The notes beneath the pieces are model-generated. The model searched no databases. It worked only from the letters and a program-made list of their open reading frames with translations, and was not told where the DNA came from. Shown piece by piece: positions 12,097 through 14,668 of a DNA stretch of 14,668 bases. The DNA is from Rhodoferax sp. (GTDB lineage: Bacteria; Pseudomonadota; Gammaproteobacteria; Burkholderiales; Burkholderiaceae_C). How positions within the stretch are numbered: the first letter of the stretch is position 1; every line of letters starts with the position of its first letter. A program made the position numbers and the translations under genes. The stretch is from positions 1-14,668 of the forward strand of contig JAURGS010000037.1 of NCBI GenBank assembly GCA_030833685.1, read 5' to 3'.

Positions 12097-14668
12097 ATGA
12101 CAGATTTATCCGCTGAATTGCAAGCGCTCGCCCAATACCGTCCCCGCCACAAAGTTCGCTTTGTGACCGCGGCCAGCCTGTTTGATGGCCATGATGCGGC
12201 GATCAACATCATGCGTCGCATCCTGCAGGGCATGGGTGCTGAAGTGATTCACCTGGGGCATAACCGTTCGGTCGATGAGGTGGTCAGCGCTGCTTTGCAA
12301 GAGGATGTGCAAGGCATCGCCGTGAGCTCGTACCAGGGTGGCCATGTCGAGTACTTCAAGTACATGGTTGACCTGCTCAAAAGCAGGGGCGGCGAGAACA
12401 TTCAGGTTTTTGGCGGTGGTGGCGGGGTGATCGTGCCCGGCGAAATCGCTGAGCTGCAGGCCTACGGCGTGGCCCGCATCTACAGCCCAGAAGACGGACA
12501 ACGCATGGGGCTGGCCGGCATGATTGGCGAGATGGTGATGCGCTGCGACAAGAGCCTCTCGGCGCTGGCGCCTCGCAGCCTGGACGCTATTCAAGGCCAA
12601 ACCGAGCCTGCCTGGCGCGCACTGGCGCAATTGATCACGGCTCTTGAGAACGCACAGGCCGACAAGCCCATGCTTGAAGCGCTGCGCGAGGCGGCTGGCG
12701 CATTCAAGGCACCGGTCATTGGCATCACCGGCACGGGTGGCGCGGGCAAATCAAGCCTGACCGATGAGCTCATTCGCCGGCTGCGCCTGGATCAGGACGA
12801 CCAGTTGCGGGTCGCGGTCATCAGCATCGACCCGTCGCGGCGCAAGTCAGGCGGTGCTTTGCTGGGTGATCGCATCCGCATGAATGCCATACAACCCTGG
12901 CAGCAAGGGCCTCGTGTCTTCATGCGCAGCCTGGCCACGCGCGACTTTGGCTCGGAAATCAGCGCAGCCTTGCCCGATGTGGTGGCGGCTTGCAAGGTGG
13001 CCGGCTTTGATCTGATTGTGGTTGAAACCTCTGGCATTGGGCAGGGGGACGCGGCCATCGTGCCGCATGTGGATGTGCCCCTGTATGTCATGACACCGGA
13101 GTTTGGCGCAGCCAGCCAGTTGGAAAAGATCGACATGCTGGACTTTGCCGAGTTTGTGGCGATCAACAAATTCGATCGCAAAGGCGCTTCGGACGCTTTG
13201 CGTGATGTGGCTAAACAGGTGCAGCGTAACCGTGAAGCCTGGACAACGCCGATGGAGCAGATGCCGGTTTTTGGGACCATGGCCGCGCGCTTCAATGACG
13301 ACGGCGTGACTGCGCTGTACCAGGCGCTTAAGCCACGCCTCAAAGCCCTGGGGCTCAAGCTCGGCGCAGGCCGACTGCCGGGTGTCGCCGTTCGGCACAG
13401 CACCCATCAAAAGCCTGTGGTGCCGGCAGGGCGTACGCGCTACCTGGCTGAAATCAGCGAGACGGTCCGGTCTTACAAGCAGCGTGCGCGCAGCCAGGCC
13501 AGGCTGGCACGCGAGCTGCAGCAGCTGCGTGCTACCGCGGCGATGCTGCACGCCGATGACCCTAACCGTGACGGTGCGAAAAACACGGTTTTACGACTTG
13601 CCCAGGAGCGAGCCAATATGCAGGACGCCGCAGCGCGTCGCCTGATTGAACAGTGGCCGGATATGCAAAAGGCCTACGGTGGTGATGAGTACGTGGTGAA
13701 AATCCGCGATAAAGAAGTTCGCACCACACTGACCAGCAAGACGCTCTCAGGCACCAGTGTGCGCAAGGTTTACCTGCCCAGTTTTGAAGACCACGGCGAG
13801 ATCCTGAAATGGCTGATGCTTGACAACGTGCCAGGCAGCTACCCCTATACCGCGGGCACATTTGCTTTCAAGCGCGAGAATGAGGACCCCACCCGCATGT
13901 TCGCAGGCGAAGGCGACGCCTTTCGGACCAACAAGCGGTTCAAGCTGCTCAGTGAAGGCATGCCAGCCAAGCGCTTGTCAACCGCGTTTGACTCGGTCAC
14001 CCTGTACGGCAACGACCCCGATTTAAGACCTGACATTTACGGCAAGGTGGGTAACTCGGGTGTGAGTATCGCCACGCTCGATGACCTCAAGGTCTTGTAC
14101 AGCGGCTTTGATTTGTGCGACCCCGCCACCAGCGTGAGCATGACGATCAACGGCCCGGCGCCGACGATTCTGGCCATGTTCATGAACACGGCGATTGACC
14201 AGAACCTGGACAAATTTAAGCAGGACAACGGCCGCGAGCCCACCGACACCGAGGCGCAGAAGATTCGCGAATGGGTGCTGGCCAATGTGCGCGGCACGGT
14301 TCAGGCCGACATTCTGAAAGAGGACCAGGGCCAGAACACTTGCATCTTCTCCACCGAGTTCAGCCTGAAGGTGATGGGTGACATCGCCAGCTACTTTGTG
14401 CACCACAACGTGCGCAATTTCTACAGCGTCTCAATCAGTGGCTACCACATTGCCGAGGCCGGCGCCAACCCGATTAGCCAATTGGCCTTCACCCTGTCCA
14501 ATGGCTTTACTTTTGTCGAAGCCTACCTGGCGCGGGGCATGCATGTTGATGACTTTGCGCCTAACTTGTCTTTCTTCTTCAGCAACGGCATGGACCCCGA
14601 GTACACCGTGATGGGGCGGGTGGCGCGGCGTATCTGGGCCGTGGCGATGAAAGAAAAGTATGGCGCCA
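12097..14668 (+). CDS. icmF: Fused isobutyryl-CoA mutase IcmF, 5' part (runs off the window)
   Basis: The frame is open from ATG 12097 to the window end, 857 codons; full-length IcmF is near 1090 residues. IcmF uses adenosylcobalamin to interconvert isobutyryl-CoA and n-butyryl-CoA. The B12 domain comes first (about 18-150), with FDGHDAAIN and cobalt-ligand His32. Next is a MeaB-like G domain: Walker A GTGGAGKS (212-219), RRKSGGALLGD (248-258), ETSGIGQGD (310-318) and NKFD (357-360). After a basic helical linker the mutase domain begins near 540 and includes ISGYH (His784). The substrate-pocket pair appears to be Phe591 (in FAF) and Gln746 (in GQNTC), in place of the Tyr and Arg of methylmalonyl-CoA mutase. 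All motifs lie in one phase, so there is no frameshift. No strong Shine-Dalgarno precedes the ATG. Confidence 0.94.
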   Translation, partial: MTDLSAELQALAQYRPRHKVRFVTAASLFDGHDAAINIMRRILQGMGAEVIHLGHNRSVDEVVSAALQEDVQGIAVSSYQGGHVEYFKYMVDLLKSRGGENIQVFGGGGGVIVPGEIAELQAYGVARIYSPEDGQRMGLAGMIGEMVMRCDKSLSALAPRSLDAIQGQTEPAWRALAQLITALENAQADKPMLEALREAAGAFKAPVIGITGTGGAGKSSLTDELIRRLRLDQDDQLRVAVISIDPSRRKSGGALLGDRIRMNAIQPWQQGPRVFMRSLATRDFGSEISAALPDVVAACKVAGFDLIVVETSGIGQGDAAIVPHVDVPLYVMTPEFGAASQLEKIDMLDFAEFVAINKFDRKGASDALRDVAKQVQRNREAWTTPMEQMPVFGTMAARFNDDGVTALYQALKPRLKALGLKLGAGRLPGVAVRHSTHQKPVVPAGRTRYLAEISETVRSYKQRARSQARLARELQQLRATAAMLHADDPNRDGAKNTVLRLAQERANMQDAAARRLIEQWPDMQKAYGGDEYVVKIRDKEVRTTLTSKTLSGTSVRKVYLPSFEDHGEILKWLMLDNVPGSYPYTAGTFAFKRENEDPTRMFAGEGDAFRTNKRFKLLSEGMPAKRLSTAFDSVTLYGNDPDLRPDIYGKVGNSGVSIATLDDLKVLYSGFDLCDPATSVSMTINGPAPTILAMFMNTAIDQNLDKFKQDNGREPTDTEAQKIREWVLANVRGTVQADILKEDQGQNTCIFSTEFSLKVMGDIASYFVHHNVRNFYSVSISGYHIAEAGANPISQLAFTLSNGFTFVEAYLARGMHVDDFAPNLSFFFSNGMDPEYTVMGRVARRIWAVAMKEKYGA

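Noticed and set aside
12847..13551. Minus-strand ORFs opposite icmF
   Set aside because: The plus frame encodes continuous B12, G-protein and mutase motifs; the antisense frames are shadows.

Overview
The window looks like a piece of a betaproteobacterial chromosome, most likely Burkholderiales and plausibly Comamonadaceae. This is inferred from the moderately high GC, the gene style, and the combination of NMT1-type ABC and DctP-type TRAP uptake operons, a persulfide dioxygenase-rhodanese fusion, type III pantothenate kinase and a fused acyl-CoA mutase (IcmF). I could not search a database, so the genus is open. Coding density is very high. The longest stretch without a gene is 267 bp (6878-7144). 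I see no tRNA, rRNA, CRISPR array, insertion sequence or phage gene.

Region 1 (1-4855, + strand) is an uptake and catabolic cluster. It holds the 3' end of an M20 amidohydrolase, an NMT1/SsuA-like binding protein, a permease, an ATPase, a second different permease, and a fumarylacetoacetate-hydrolase-family enzyme closest in appearance to fumarylpyruvate/acylpyruvate hydrolases. A strong intrinsic terminator sits between the binding protein and the first permease.

Region 2 (4944-6877, - strand) is a two-gene unit: a persulfide dioxygenase-rhodanese fusion followed 44 bp later by coaX. It converges on region 1 and diverges from region 3.

Region 3 (7145-11958, + strand) is a TRAP transporter operon. 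It runs from a DctP-type binding protein with a twin-arginine signal, through an intrinsic terminator, to DctQ and DctM (ATGA overlap). An amidase-signature hydrolase and a 53-residue two-helix membrane protein of unknown role follow, and an intrinsic terminator closes the unit. The 267 bp upstream of the binding protein carries several TTAA-centred inverted repeats that could be operators.

Region 4 (12097-end, + strand) is the first 857 codons of IcmF: B12 domain, G-protein chaperone domain, then the start of the mutase domain. It runs off the window.

Two themes stand out. First, both transporter operons place a terminator hairpin directly between the binding-protein gene and the first membrane gene, with the next start codon 9-17 nt after the T-tract. 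This fits partial termination that makes the soluble receptor in excess over the channel. Second, each transporter is clustered with an amide-bond hydrolase (M20 with the ABC system, amidase-signature with the TRAP system), which suggests import and hydrolysis of amide or N-acyl substrates. I did not find a clearly new defence, mobile or RNA system. The least explained gene is the 53-residue membrane protein.
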